Part shown: piece by piece, positions 8,740 to 17,743 of the stretch
How the letters are laid out: each line of letters opens with the position of its first letter
Numbering within the stretch: the first letter of the stretch is position 1
NCBI GenBank assembly: GCA_018065415.1
Contig: JAGHTI010000081.1
Span: forward strand, 1-41,906
Reading direction: 5' to 3'
DNA from: Candidatus Equicola stercoris
Lineage (GTDB): Bacteria > Bacteroidota > Bacteroidia > Bacteroidales > Bacteroidaceae
Length of the DNA stretch: 41,906 nt
Notes under the pieces: model-generated
What the model was told of the DNA's origin: nothing
The model's database searches: none
Seen by the model: only the letters and a program-made list of their open reading frames with translations
Made by a program: the position numbers and the translations under genes

Positions 8740-9519
8740 ATGAAAAAAATATTAGCAATAGCAGTATTCTGTTCTTTGACTTTGAATGTGAACGCACAGG
8801 ATGACATGTACTTCGGAAAGAAAGAGATGAAAGCCGAAGTGGAACTCCCCACCGTGAAAATCAGGGATATGGATTTAGATGAGTACAACCGTTATTTCTA
8901 CAATAACTATATTCCTGTAACCAAGGATTCATTAGGAAATGACATTGTTGACTGGAAGAATGTGGGTACTTATCCAGATGCTGCGTCTGTTGTTGATACT
9001 ATGAAAGTGAAGAAACACTTCATATATATAGATGAGGTGTGGTACAATCCTTATAACTACTATGGGTGGTACGACCCATGGGGATGGCGTTATGCGTGGT
9101 ATAACCCTTGGTATGATCCATGGTTCAGTCCTTGGTACGACCCTTGGTGGGGATGGGGCAGACCGTGGGGACCTTACTATCCATATCCATGGTATGGTCC
9201 TGTAGTAGTCCGTTCTTACCCTTCTGCAACACGCAACCATGTCGGTAGTCTTAGACCTTCCAACTCTCGCACAAATAGAAGTGCTTACGGAAATCATAGC
9301 GGTAGTTATACTACCGGTGGCAACAGGAATGGCAACTATAATCGTAACAATACATCGCGTAATTATAACAATAGTACGTATAATAACCACTCAGGTAGTT
9401 TCTCGGGCGGACATTCAGGAGGTTTCTCTGGTGGCGGTCGTTCTGGTGGCTTCTCTGGTGGAGGACACTCGGGTGGCTTCTCAGGTGGCGGTGGAGGCTT
9501 CGGTGGAAGACGCAGATAA
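8740..9519 (+). CDS. Secreted Trp/Tyr/Pro- and Gly-rich low-complexity protein
   Basis: A 259-residue protein using the ATG at 8740, which opens a clean signal peptide (MKKILAIAVFCSL, cleavage near VNAQD). The middle (about residues 105-155) is dominated by repeated W-Y-[DN]-P-W units. The C-terminus (from about 180) is Ser/Asn/Gly-rich and ends in repeated SGGFSGGG blocks closing with GGRRR. Such proteins occur in Bacteroidales, where no function is established; the composition suggests an extracellular or cell-envelope structural role, which is inference. It has its own promoter and is flanked by a terminator upstream and a G/C hairpin downstream. Confidence 0.85.
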   Translation: MKKILAIAVFCSLTLNVNAQDDMYFGKKEMKAEVELPTVKIRDMDLDEYNRYFYNNYIPVTKDSLGNDIVDWKNVGTYPDAASVVDTMKVKKHFIYIDEVWYNPYNYYGWYDPWGWRYAWYNPWYDPWFSPWYDPWWGWGRPWGPYYPYPWYGPVVVRSYPSATRNHVGSLRPSNSRTNRSAYGNHSGSYTTGGNRNGNYNRNNTSRNYNNSTYNNHSGSFSGGHSGGFSGGGRSGGFSGGGHSGGFSGGGGGFGGRRR

Positions 9520-9532
9520 AGCCTACCCCCAT

Positions 9533-9551
9533 CCCCTCCCCGTAGGAGGGG
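9533..9551. repeat. G/C hairpin CCCCTCC/GGAGGGG
   Basis: Stem 9533-9539 pairs with 9545-9551 and lies 14 nt after the stop of the Gly-rich gene. No T-tract follows, so it is more like a dispersed palindromic repeat than a strong terminator. Confidence 0.5.
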
Positions 9552-9619
9552 AACAAAGAGAAGAAGAAATTGAAGATGTTAAGGTCTGTTGACCATTGAC
9601 TATGGACTAAATCTTAAAT

Positions 9620-11244
9620 ATGAATCATATGAAAAGGTTATTTACAATTATTTATTTATGCTCATGTATATTGGCAGTAATGGACAAGAAACGTATGAGA
9701 TTGCAGAACTTTCAAGACAGGATCTGAATGGTACAGCAAGATATATTGGTATGGGTGGTGCAATGGATGCATTGGGTGCAGATATTTCTACAATATCATC
9801 AAACCCTGCTGGTATTGGACTGTTCCGTAAATCGCAGGCTGCTGTTTCAATAGGAGTGGTAAGCCAGAATGGCAACGAGTTTGACAATATAAGTCCTACT
9901 CGTGTCAGTTTTGACCAGGCTGGTATGGTGTTCAGCGTGAACACTGGTTTCAGAAAACAGTCTTATCTCAATTTTGGTTTCAACTATAGCAAGTCGCGCA
10001 ACTTTGCACAGATATTAGAAGCAAGCGGAGTCTTTCCAAAAGTATTTGATGAAAAGACGGGAAAATATCTGTATAGTTCTTCTCAAAACAGGCAGACTTG
10101 CGGTAAGGGGGTGTCTGGAATCTTCGAATACGGCAATTCCGTGAATCAGGTGGATTATCTGTATGATCAGGCAGGGTTTGTTGAGGAAGTGAGTCCAAAT
10201 GAATTTAACTATTATTGGGATGATGGAGAAAGTTATCTGATGAATAGGGCTGTAACTGGCCACATTAATAATTTTGACATGAACATCTCTGGAAATATAA
10301 ACAACAGAGTGTTCCTCGGCATCACCTTCGGGCTCAAAGATGTGTTGTATAAGGCACATAGTCAGTATGACGAATTGTTAGTGCCAAAATATGCTTCATC
10401 GTCCATATATGATTCCAGAGAAATTTCCGGAAGTGCCTTTGATGTTAAATTTGGTGCAATCATACGACCAATAGAATCATCACCATTCCGTATCGGACTT
10501 AGCATCGCCACCCCTACATGGTACAGGTTGCGTTCATCGAATTATACGGACTTGATATATACATACGAAGATGTGAAAACAGGAAAACCTGCAAGAACTC
10601 AAGTGATGTCAGAGGAAAGTTACAAATATAGATTCTCTACACCATGGAACTTTGGTATAAGTCTTGGTCATACTTTCGGTACATCAGTTGCCTTGGGTGT
10701 TTGTTATAATTATGCTGACTACAGTAGCACCACAGCAAGTATTGATGATGGATACGAGTATGGTTACGATTACTATGGACCATACGAGTATTCCGTAAGT
10801 CGTGACGACCGCATCACAAATGAACAGCTTTCAAAAACCCTAAAAGGTGTGTCAACCCTAAAGGTTGGAGCAGAGATTAAGCCTATAAGCGAGTTTGCAA
10901 TAAGATTCGGATATAACTATGTCAGTCCAATGTATAGTGAAGACGGAATGAAAGATCCAAGTGTATGTTCTGTAGGCAATTACTATATGTCACAAACGGA
11001 CTACACCAACTGGAAAGCAACAAACAGATTTACTGCAGGAGTGGGATATACAATAGATAAGTTTGGTATAGACTTCTCATATCAATACAGTTGTCAAAAA
11101 GGTGATTTCTATCCGTTCTCAAGTGGTAGTTATTATTACTGGGATGAAATTAAAGGGGAGCAAGAAATTGACAATAGCGTAGCTCCTTGTGAGGTGGAAA
11201 ACAACCGTCATCAAGTGCTGATGACACTTTCGTATAAGTTTTGA
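9620..11244 (+). CDS. FadL/OmpP1-like outer-membrane protein, apparent frameshift after signal peptide
   Basis: The long frame encodes a predicted outer-membrane beta-barrel: TARYIGMGGAMDALGAD, then SSNPAGIGLFRKSQ near its N-terminus as in OmpP1/FadL/TodX-like Bacteroidetes proteins, alternating strands, and a C-terminal LMTLSYKF ending in Phe. Its own start (9589 or 9658) gives no signal peptide. A good signal peptide, MNHMKRLFTIIYLCSCILAV, starts at 9620 in another frame, and the frames join if one A is restored at about 9677-9681 (GTAATGG read as GTAAATGG). So the gene is either disrupted by a 1-nt deletion or the sequence has an error. The likely role is uptake of hydrophobic compounds by family analogy; the substrate is unknown. 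Confidence 0.75.
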
Positions 11245-11263
11245 GGTTAGAGGAGGCTCCGCC

Positions 11264-11350
11264 TACGATAACGATACGTTTCACTACGATACGCTTCGCT
11301 ACGATAACGATAAAACCTCAAAACCGTACAACCGCATAACCGTACAACCT
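11264..11350. repeat. Dispersed ACGATAACG-type repeat and AACCGTACAACC repeat
   Basis: Short direct repeats of ACGATAACG/ACGATACG are followed by AACCGTACAACC units. Positions 11271-11309 recur exactly, in reverse complement, at 35383-35421. Confidence 0.8.
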
Positions 11351-11371
11351 CAATAAAAATATATATATTTT

Positions 11372-11403
11372 TTTGTTTATGTTTTCAGTTTATTGTAACT
11401 TCG
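11372..11403 (+). promoter_or_regulatory. Promoter of rpsA
   Basis: TTTG (11372-11375), a 20-bp spacer and TAACTTCG (11396-11403). It leaves an untranslated leader of about 80 nt before the rpsA start. Confidence 0.7.
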
Positions 11404-11493
11404 CACCCGCTTTCATTTTTATATGGGAGCAACGTGATTTTTTACTCAACATAAAGTCAAACTTTATTAAACAAACATTTTTTAATTAACATT

Positions 11494-13356
11494 ATGTCTA
11501 ACATTAAAGATTTACAGAATGTACAGCCACTTCAGGACTTCGATTGGGCAGCCTTTGAAGAGGGTAGTACAGTAACAGAGCAAGTTCATGAAGACTTGGA
11601 AAAGGCTTATGATGAAACTCTGAACAAGGTGAACGAACATCAGGTAGTAGAGGGAACAGTTATCTCTATCAACAAACGTGAGGCTGTCGTAAACATTGGT
11701 TACAAGAGCGACGGTATCATTCCTATCAGTGAGTTCCGTTACAATCCAGACCTAAAGGTCGGTGACAAAGTAGAAGTCTATGTAGAAAATCAAGAAGACA
11801 AGAAAGGTCAACTTATTCTTTCACACAAGAAGGCTCGTGCAAACAAGAGCTGGGATCGTGTTAACGAAGCAATGGACAACGAAGAAATCGTCAATGGTTA
11901 CATCAAGTGCCGCACGAAGGGTGGTATGATTGTTGACGTATTCGGCATCGAGGCATTCTTGCCAGGAAGCCAGATTGATGTTCATCCTATCCGCGACTAT
12001 GACCAGTTCGTAGGAAAGACAATGGATTTCAGAATTGTTAAAATCAATCAGGAATTCAGAAATGTCGTTGTTTCTCACAAGGCTCTTATTGAGGCTGAGA
12101 TTGAAGCACAGAAGAAGGAAATCATCGGTCGTCTTGAAAAAGGTCAGGTACTCGAAGGTGTTGTTAAGAACATCACTTCTTACGGCGTATTCGTTGACCT
12201 CGGTGGTGTGGACGGACTCATCCATATCACAGACCTTTCATGGGGCCGCGTAAGTGATCCTCATGAAGTTGTTACTCTTGATGAGAAGATAAACGTTGTT
12301 ATCATCGACTTCGATGATGAAAAGAAACGTATTGCTCTCGGTATCAAGCAGCTTACTCCTCATCCATGGGATGCACTTGACACAGATCTCAAGGTTGGTG
12401 ACAAGGTTACAGGTAAGGTGGTTGTTATGGCTGACTATGGTGCATTCGTAGAGATTGCTCCTGGTGTAGAAGGTCTTATCCACGTTTCTGAGATGTCTTG
12501 GAGTCAGCACTTGCGTTCTGCTCAGGACTTCCTCAAGGTAGGTGATGATGTAGAAGCTGTTATCCTTACTCTCGACCGTGAAGAGCGTAAGATGAGCCTT
12601 GGTATCAAGCAACTCAAGCCAGATCCATGGGAGAATATCGAAACAAAATATCCTGTTAGTAGCAAGCACACTGCAAAGGTACGCAACTTCACAAACTTTG
12701 GTGTCTTTGTAGAACTTGAAGAAGGCGTAGATGGACTTATCCATATCAGCGACCTCAGTTGGACAAAGAAGATTAAACACCCAGCAGAGTTTACTCAGGT
12801 AGGCGCACAGATAGACGTCATCGTTCTTGAAATAGACAAGGACAACCGTCGTTTGAGTCTTGGCCACAAGCAACTTGAAGACAATCCTTGGGATAAGTAC
12901 GAAGTTCTTTATACTGTAGGAAGCGTTCATGAAGGTACTATCAAGAACATTATGGACAAGGGTGCAGTCATCGAACTCGAAAAGGATGTAGAAGGTTTTG
13001 CAACTCCGAAACATCTTGTAAAGGAAGATGGTACAACTCCTGTTGCTGGTGATACATTACCATTCAAGGTGATAGAGTTCAATAAGGATTCAAAGCGTAT
13101 CATCCTCTCTCATTCACGCACTTTCGAAGAGGAGAAAGAAGAAGAGAAGAAGGCTGCAAAGAAACCTGCAAAGAAAGAAGCTGCACCTACTATTCAGAAT
13201 CAGGCTGCAAGCACAACTCTCGGTGACATAGATGCTTTGGCACAGCTCAAGGCACAGATGGAAGCAGAGAAGAAACCAGCTGCAACAAAAAAGACAGCTC
13301 AGAAGGCTGAAACAGAAGAAGTAAAGGAAGAAACAGCAGAACCAGCTGCAGAATAA
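11494..13356 (+). CDS. rpsA: 30S ribosomal protein S1
   Basis: A 620-residue protein with six S1 RNA-binding repeats, recognisable by their G-x-V/I-x-x-I starts and the GLIHISDLSW-type ends of repeats 3-5. It binds mRNA at the ribosome during initiation. The repeats span about residues 50-540; the remaining C-terminus is a Lys/Ala/Glu-rich tail (KKAAKKPAKKEAAP), probably disordered. It is a single gene with its own promoter and a strong terminator. Confidence 0.96.
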   Translation: MSNIKDLQNVQPLQDFDWAAFEEGSTVTEQVHEDLEKAYDETLNKVNEHQVVEGTVISINKREAVVNIGYKSDGIIPISEFRYNPDLKVGDKVEVYVENQEDKKGQLILSHKKARANKSWDRVNEAMDNEEIVNGYIKCRTKGGMIVDVFGIEAFLPGSQIDVHPIRDYDQFVGKTMDFRIVKINQEFRNVVVSHKALIEAEIEAQKKEIIGRLEKGQVLEGVVKNITSYGVFVDLGGVDGLIHITDLSWGRVSDPHEVVTLDEKINVVIIDFDDEKKRIALGIKQLTPHPWDALDTDLKVGDKVTGKVVVMADYGAFVEIAPGVEGLIHVSEMSWSQHLRSAQDFLKVGDDVEAVILTLDREERKMSLGIKQLKPDPWENIETKYPVSSKHTAKVRNFTNFGVFVELEEGVDGLIHISDLSWTKKIKHPAEFTQVGAQIDVIVLEIDKDNRRLSLGHKQLEDNPWDKYEVLYTVGSVHEGTIKNIMDKGAVIELEKDVEGFATPKHLVKEDGTTPVAGDTLPFKVIEFNKDSKRIILSHSRTFEEEKEEEKKAAKKPAKKEAAPTIQNQAASTTLGDIDALAQLKAQMEAEKKPAATKKTAQKAETEEVKEETAEPAAE

Positions 13357-13412
13357 AATAAGGTCATTGGCTCTGCCACTTCGCTAGTCGAAGAATAATC
13401 CTTATTTCATAT

Positions 13413-13457
13413 AATTAAGAAGTCCGACTCCATAGTCGGACTTCTTAATTGTTTTTT
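13413..13457 (+). terminator. Strong terminator after rpsA
   Basis: A perfect 17-bp stem (13413-13429 with 13434-13450) with a CCAT loop, followed by GTTTTTT. It also separates rpsA from the convergent minus-strand oxidoreductase gene. Confidence 0.95.
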
Positions 13458-13478
13458 ATTCCATATAGAAGAAAATCT

Positions 13479-14366
13479 TTATAGTTTCCTCATCACTTTG
13501 TCCAATACCCAGTTTGTCAGTGTTGCTGATACGCAGTCACAATCATAAATGCGTTCACCCTGTAGGTGTTTTATCACAGCCTCGATGCAAGGCAATTGAA
13601 CATGTTCTGGAAAAGGAAAATCAAATTCTTCAATGCCATTTGGCGTGTTGAGATGGATAGGCTTATAGTTGAAAGCAGAGAAATACACAGAGCCTTTGTC
13701 ACCATTGATATCTATCCTGTCAGCGACAGCACTATCATCACAGGCAAAGCACCATGAGCCACTACCCACCAGTCCATCTTCAAATCGGAAGCATGTTGTT
13801 ACACTATCCTCATCATCGTATAGGCAGAGTCTGTTTTCTGCATATCCTTTAGCATCTGTTATCACACCAAAGAGATATTGCAACATGTCAAACTGATGAG
13901 ATGCATATCTATAAAAATTGTTATCGTTAAGGTTATCGTCATCGTTATGGTACGGAATTGCCAGACGTACAGACACACTCAATGGCACACCAAGTACACC
14001 ACTGTCAATAATATGTTTTACTTTTTCAAAATAAGGAAGATAACGTTGGTAGTATGCTGTAAGACAAGGAACTCCCGTTTGTTGCGATACACGTATCATC
14101 CTTGCACAGTCCTCATATGTGGCTGCCAATGGTGCATTCACAAGTACAGGTTTTCCTGCTTTCATTGCCATGATGGCGTACGCAGTATGTGACGAAGGTG
14201 GGGTGGCGATATATACAGCATTCACATTGTTATTATTTATCAATTCCTGTGCATCGCCATCAGTCACGGCAACTACAGTAGAATAGTCCACCATGCCAAA
14301 CTCCTGCAGATGTTTTTCTTCAGAGGCATCCTTACTGTATATTATTCCCCATTGTATCTTTTTCAT
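13479..14366 (-). CDS. Gfo/Idh/MocA-like oxidoreductase, probably degenerate
   Basis: A 295-residue member of the Gfo/Idh/MocA fold: YIATPPSSHTAYAIMAMKAGKPV, then CARMIRVSQQTGVPC and ASHQFDMLQYLFG are clear family segments. Key features are missing. The N-terminal WGIIYSKD lacks the G-x-G-x-x-G dinucleotide loop. The catalytic E-K-P motif is replaced by NAP (VLVNAPLA). The loop before ASHQFD is short and low-complexity (NDDDNLNDNN), coded by a GTTATCGT-type repeat at 13921-13952. It is also shorter than typical members, which have about 330-350 residues. It may be non-catalytic or decaying. It starts 5 nt after the RluA gene and is co-transcribed with it. Confidence 0.8.
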   Translation of the reverse strand: MKKIQWGIIYSKDASEEKHLQEFGMVDYSTVVAVTDGDAQELINNNNVNAVYIATPPSSHTAYAIMAMKAGKPVLVNAPLAATYEDCARMIRVSQQTGVPCLTAYYQRYLPYFEKVKHIIDSGVLGVPLSVSVRLAIPYHNDDDNLNDNNFYRYASHQFDMLQYLFGVITDAKGYAENRLCLYDDEDSVTTCFRFEDGLVGSGSWCFACDDSAVADRIDINGDKGSVYFSAFNYKPIHLNTPNGIEEFDFPFPEHVQLPCIEAVIKHLQGERIYDCDCVSATLTNWVLDKVMRKL

Positions 14367-14371
14367 CCTAT

Positions 14372-15247
14372 TTATTTAAACAGTTGTCTGAATGCTGTAG
14401 GAATTGGAGTTTCAAATTCCATCCTTTCATTGGTTACGGGATGCCAGAAACACAGACGGAAAGCATGCAGACACAATCTATGCAGAGGGTCGTTCCCGTT
14501 ACCATATTTCATGTCACCACAAACAGGGTGTCCCAAATCGAGACAATGAACACGAATCTGATTTTTTCTTCCTGTCTCTAAACGAAATTCCACCAGCGAA
14601 TAGTTTACATCCCTGCGGAGAGTCTTGAAATGCGAAATTGCCTGTTTCCCACCGTTATCAACAGGCGAAGACTGTGTGATGAAGTTATGGTCATCCTTGA
14701 GCCAACTTTCTATTGTACCCTCATCACGTTCCATCTCTCCGCTTACTACAGCAACGTAACGGCGGTCAAAGACGATGTCGTGCCATTCATGTTCCAGAAT
14801 CTGTTCTGTTTCCATGTCCTTGGCATATACCATAAGTCCCGACGTGTCTCTGTCAAGACGATGCACCACATGCGCATTACATTTCTGATGCGTTTTACGT
14901 AGGTAGTCATCAAGAACGCTCTTCACGTTCAGTGACCGATGTCCACCAGCCATGGACAGGATATCCGTTGCTTTCTCTATCACCATTATCCATTTGTCCT
15001 CGTACACCACCTTTACATAACGGCTTTTGAAACTGGCATTCCGTTTGCTTTGCGACACACCTATCCTCATACCCTTCTTGAGAGGATAATCGAATTGTGT
15101 CACTATCTTACCATTAACCTTAATACCATGGTTTTTCAGAGTCGCCTTAATCTTGTTGTTACTACCCTTGATGTTCTTCAGCAGATATTCCAACAGAGGC
15201 ATTTCTTTCTCCACGATATAAATCTCATCTTCTTTCCTATTGTACAT
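14372..15247 (-). CDS. RluA-family 23S rRNA pseudouridine synthase
   Basis: A 291-residue enzyme with an N-terminal S4 RNA-binding region (about 15-65) and a catalytic domain containing HRLDRDTSGL with catalytic Asp132. RLETGRKNQIRVH and LGHPVCGDMKYG are further family motifs. It isomerises uridine in rRNA, or possibly tRNA; RluD- or RluC-type specificity cannot be set by eye. It is the first gene of a two-gene unit with the oxidoreductase; a candidate -7 element lies at 15296-15303. Confidence 0.92.
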   Translation of the reverse strand: MYNRKEDEIYIVEKEMPLLEYLLKNIKGSNNKIKATLKNHGIKVNGKIVTQFDYPLKKGMRIGVSQSKRNASFKSRYVKVVYEDKWIMVIEKATDILSMAGGHRSLNVKSVLDDYLRKTHQKCNAHVVHRLDRDTSGLMVYAKDMETEQILEHEWHDIVFDRRYVAVVSGEMERDEGTIESWLKDDHNFITQSSPVDNGGKQAISHFKTLRRDVNYSLVEFRLETGRKNQIRVHCLDLGHPVCGDMKYGNGNDPLHRLCLHAFRLCFWHPVTNERMEFETPIPTAFRQLFK

Positions 15248-15295
15248 TTTGTGTCCTTTTCTTTATCAGTACGTTGTCTTGAGAGACTCAATGTG

Positions 15296-15303
15296 CAAAA
15301 ATA
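15296..15303 (-). promoter_or_regulatory. Candidate -7 element for the RluA gene
   Basis: On the minus strand the sequence reads TATTTTTG, fitting TAnnTTTG. No well-spaced TTTG is seen at -33. Confidence 0.45.
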
Positions 15304-15345
15304 ATACTTTTTTCAAAAAACAACATACCATCCGTTAATGATATG

Positions 15346-15372
15346 TTATAAAAAGGTTGTAATGCTACAACC
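15346..15372 (-). terminator. Terminator of the WYL operon
   Basis: GGTTGTA/TACAACC, a 7-bp stem (15355-15361 with 15366-15372) with a 4-nt loop, is followed on the minus strand by TTTTTATAA. It lies about 40 nt after the nuclease-like gene. Confidence 0.7.
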
Positions 15373-15413
15373 ATTTAGAAGAGAGTAAGTTGTTTTTTGT
15401 ATGTTGATTAATA

Positions 15414-15938
15414 TTATTTGATTTTATCCCACCTTTCTTTGGCATTTGCAATAGGGTTTATGAATGCCTCATGATTGTTTGTGACTCCCTCGGACAATCC
15501 TTGCAACCATATAAGTTTGAATCCTGCTGGACTCTTAGAACTTATGGCCTTTGTGCGAAAGTAATGATTCCAATACCAATCATGACTTTGATAAAGAAGA
15601 TCGATCACTTCTTGCCTAGTTAGGATATAGAAATCATATTTGTCTTTTTGACTTCCATCTACAAATATCCAAGGGCCAACGATGTGCTGTGAAAGATAGT
15701 CGTGGTCAAGACACTGCTCTATCGTCATGCCTGCATTAAAATATTTCGTGCTGTTAAATTTAACCTGAATAAAATGAGTCGTCAAATTATCAGGAACAAC
15801 AGCCAGAATATCGTATGCTTTGGAATTGTTAATTGACATATTTGCCATGAACACGTCAAGGCCCTGTTCCAATAATTTTGCTGCTACAAGGTGCTCACCG
15901 ATAGCTCCCTTTTGATTTTTTGAAAGTGATGTTGTCAT
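15414..15938 (-). CDS. PD-(D/E)XK nuclease-like protein, third gene of WYL operon
   Basis: A 174-residue protein of no recognised family. Its N-terminal half has the layout of a PD-(D/E)XK nuclease core: Glu15 in KGAIGEHLVAAKLLEQG, Asp43 in AYDILAV, and Gln58-x-Lys60 in HFIQVKFN. This resembles restriction-endonuclease-like and Holliday-resolvase-like folds, so a DNA-cleaving or DNA-binding role is plausible but inferred. The C-terminal half is Trp/Tyr-rich (HDWYWNHYF) and unassigned. The ATG at 15938 is chosen over a TTG at 15953: it has GGAGA upstream and overlaps the preceding stop by 4 nt (ATGA). Confidence 0.75.
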   Translation of the reverse strand: MTTSLSKNQKGAIGEHLVAAKLLEQGLDVFMANMSINNSKAYDILAVVPDNLTTHFIQVKFNSTKYFNAGMTIEQCLDHDYLSQHIVGPWIFVDGSQKDKYDFYILTRQEVIDLLYQSHDWYWNHYFRTKAISSKSPAGFKLIWLQGLSEGVTNNHEAFINPIANAKERWDKIK

Positions 15939-16714
15939 ATTTTTTTTCTCCAATTATATTCTACCTCAAGTATTTCTAATGCTTTATATTGCCATAATTC
16001 TTGCTTATATGAAGGTGTGTATCTGGCACATAACAGATAATCCTCGTCAAATCCTAATCGTTGAACTCTTCCACCAATCTCTTTTTCTAAGGAAATCTCT
16101 GTTTCGTCTTTATCTATACGGAAATAAATTGTTCCAAGTCTTTCAAGGTTTTTGCAAGCGTTAAGCGGTAGCATGTGATTGTCACCCATAAGTCCGTATT
16201 GCGCAGGTGAAATGCATTCCTCTTTTTCATTCAAAGGAGGGAAAGCACAAATACCACTAATGAGATAATCGTTAGCTTTAACGATGTCACCTGTGAAAAT
16301 CCAATCCCCGCAGTTATCCTTGTAAGGTGTTTGCACACCTGCAAAAATTACACGGAAAACATATTCGTCATTCCGTCTCCACTCAACCCCGTACCAATCT
16401 TTTAATATCTCGGGTATGTCTTCATTATGGACATCTTTGAATTTCTTAACGTCACTAATGACATACATGCAGTCATCAAGGAAAAAGAAATCACCCATAT
16501 ATGCGTAACCAAACTTGTCTTCATCATAAACATATCTAACACATATTTCAGAGATAGGCTCACCATTATGAAAGTCAAAGAAAGCTCTTGGATATAGCAC
16601 TATATCTTGAATATTATCCACACAAGCTTGTCTTATGTGTTCTAATCTGTATGGAAAGTTCTTACTATAAATCATAGCCTCGAATTGTTGTTGGTTAATA
16701 TTCTCAATATTCAT
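15935..16714 (-). CDS. YopX-like domain protein, second gene of WYL operon
   Basis: A 259-residue protein, not recognised as a whole. Residues about 130-200 contain CGDWIFTGDIVKANDY, which matches the D-x-x-G-x-x-I-x-x-G-D-I-V core of YopX domains, small domains mostly found in phage and prophage proteins. The N-terminal 125 residues are unassigned, acidic and aromatic-rich. The gene is flanked by 4-nt overlaps on both sides, so all three products of the operon are probably made together. No enzymatic motif is seen. Confidence 0.7.
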   Translation of the reverse strand: MNIENINQQQFEAMIYSKNFPYRLEHIRQACVDNIQDIVLYPRAFFDFHNGEPISEICVRYVYDEDKFGYAYMGDFFFLDDCMYVISDVKKFKDVHNEDIPEILKDWYGVEWRRNDEYVFRVIFAGVQTPYKDNCGDWIFTGDIVKANDYLISGICAFPPLNEKEECISPAQYGLMGDNHMLPLNACKNLERLGTIYFRIDKDETEISLEKEIGGRVQRLGFDEDYLLCARYTPSYKQELWQYKALEILEVEYNWRKKI

Positions 16715-17706
16715 TTATTTCTTCTTTCTTGATATTTGTTCCACATTAGTTTAATCTTTCCTGCTATTTCCTTGCGTAGCCACATAGGTTCAAGCACCTC
16801 GATATCTTCGCCATTCCAAAGAATCTCCTGTTGGAAGTCAAAGGTAGGTCGGATGTTCAATTCAAAGATGCTGTATTTGTCATTTTGTTCTATCTCACGT
16901 TGCGATTGATGCATTGGAAGGTCTCTCATATAATTGGCTTGCCCAGCACTGACCTTCAATGCTACATGTTCAAGATTGGTTCCGTCACCAGCAATAATGC
17001 CATAACAACCCTTGAAGAAGTTTTCTCCATCAAAATCGGTTGGATATTTGAATGTTTGTTCCGACTTACTGAACTTAGACATCCTGTCAAGGGAATAAAC
17101 ATGTATGACATTTGAGCTTTGCTCTTCGTCCGTCGCACCTCGGCATAGATTGAGCAAGCTCATCTCTGCTCTTGGTTTGTTGTCCGTTGCATCAAGTTCC
17201 TTTCCAACCACATACCAACGTTGACGGAAGAGTTTTACACAGTATGGCTCTATGCAATGCTGGCGGTAATCGCCACGCCAATAGTTATAATAAGTGAAAT
17301 GAATGAGTTGATTCTTCTTCATTGCATCTATTATCGGCTGTAGATATTCTCTTCCTGAAGGAATGTCTTCAAGGAGTATGCGGTCACTAAGACTTCTGTT
17401 CTCCCAAAGGATATTGCTAGTACTTATTGTATTGAACATCCACGAGCGTATTCCTCCTCTGGTTATCGCATCTTCATTCTCGATGTAGTAACGGTACTCA
17501 CCTCGCTTTTCGTTCTCGATAATCAATCCAAAAATTTCTTCCACGGCAATACGCCATTTGTGGAATGTACGTAAGGGAAGTTCAACACCTTCGCTGAAGT
17601 CTTCGTTGTCCAGCCATTTGCGGTTTATGTCTTCAAACGAAATCTTATGTGCTCGATAAATGGTTTCTACCAACCATACATACTTGTTAATAATGCTCAT
17701 TGCCAT
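16711..17706 (-). CDS. WYL-domain transcriptional regulator
   Basis: A 331-residue protein. Residues 1-80 form a divergent winged-helix-like region. A WYL domain follows (about 122-225), with IHFTYYNYWRG and EPYCVKLFRQRWYVVGKE; the C-terminal part (about 235-325) fits a WCX extension ending in EVLEPMWLRKEIAGKIKLMW. WYL proteins bind ligands, often nucleotides or nucleic acid fragments, and commonly control defence or DNA-damage genes. It is the first gene of a three-gene operon and probably autoregulates through the palindrome at 17744-17780 (inference). Confidence 0.88.
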   Translation of the reverse strand: MAMSIINKYVWLVETIYRAHKISFEDINRKWLDNEDFSEGVELPLRTFHKWRIAVEEIFGLIIENEKRGEYRYYIENEDAITRGGIRSWMFNTISTSNILWENRSLSDRILLEDIPSGREYLQPIIDAMKKNQLIHFTYYNYWRGDYRQHCIEPYCVKLFRQRWYVVGKELDATDNKPRAEMSLLNLCRGATDEEQSSNVIHVYSLDRMSKFSKSEQTFKYPTDFDGENFFKGCYGIIAGDGTNLEHVALKVSAGQANYMRDLPMHQSQREIEQNDKYSIFELNIRPTFDFQQEILWNGEDIEVLEPMWLRKEIAGKIKLMWNKYQERRNK

Positions 17707-17735
17707 AATAGTATTGTATCTTGTGGTTACGAATG

Positions 17736-17743
17736 CAAATTTA
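17736..17743 (-). promoter_or_regulatory. -7 element of the WYL operon promoter
   Basis: The minus strand reads TAAATTTG, a good TAnnTTTG match 30 nt upstream of the WYL start. No TTTG occurs at the -33 spacing, where the palindrome lies instead. Confidence 0.6.

Noticed and set aside
8932..9390. 152-codon minus-strand frame
   Set aside because: Shadow of the Trp/Gly-rich gene; its regular composition reflects the repeats on the other strand.
12238..13014. 258-codon minus-strand frame
   Set aside because: Antisense shadow of rpsA without recognisable domains.
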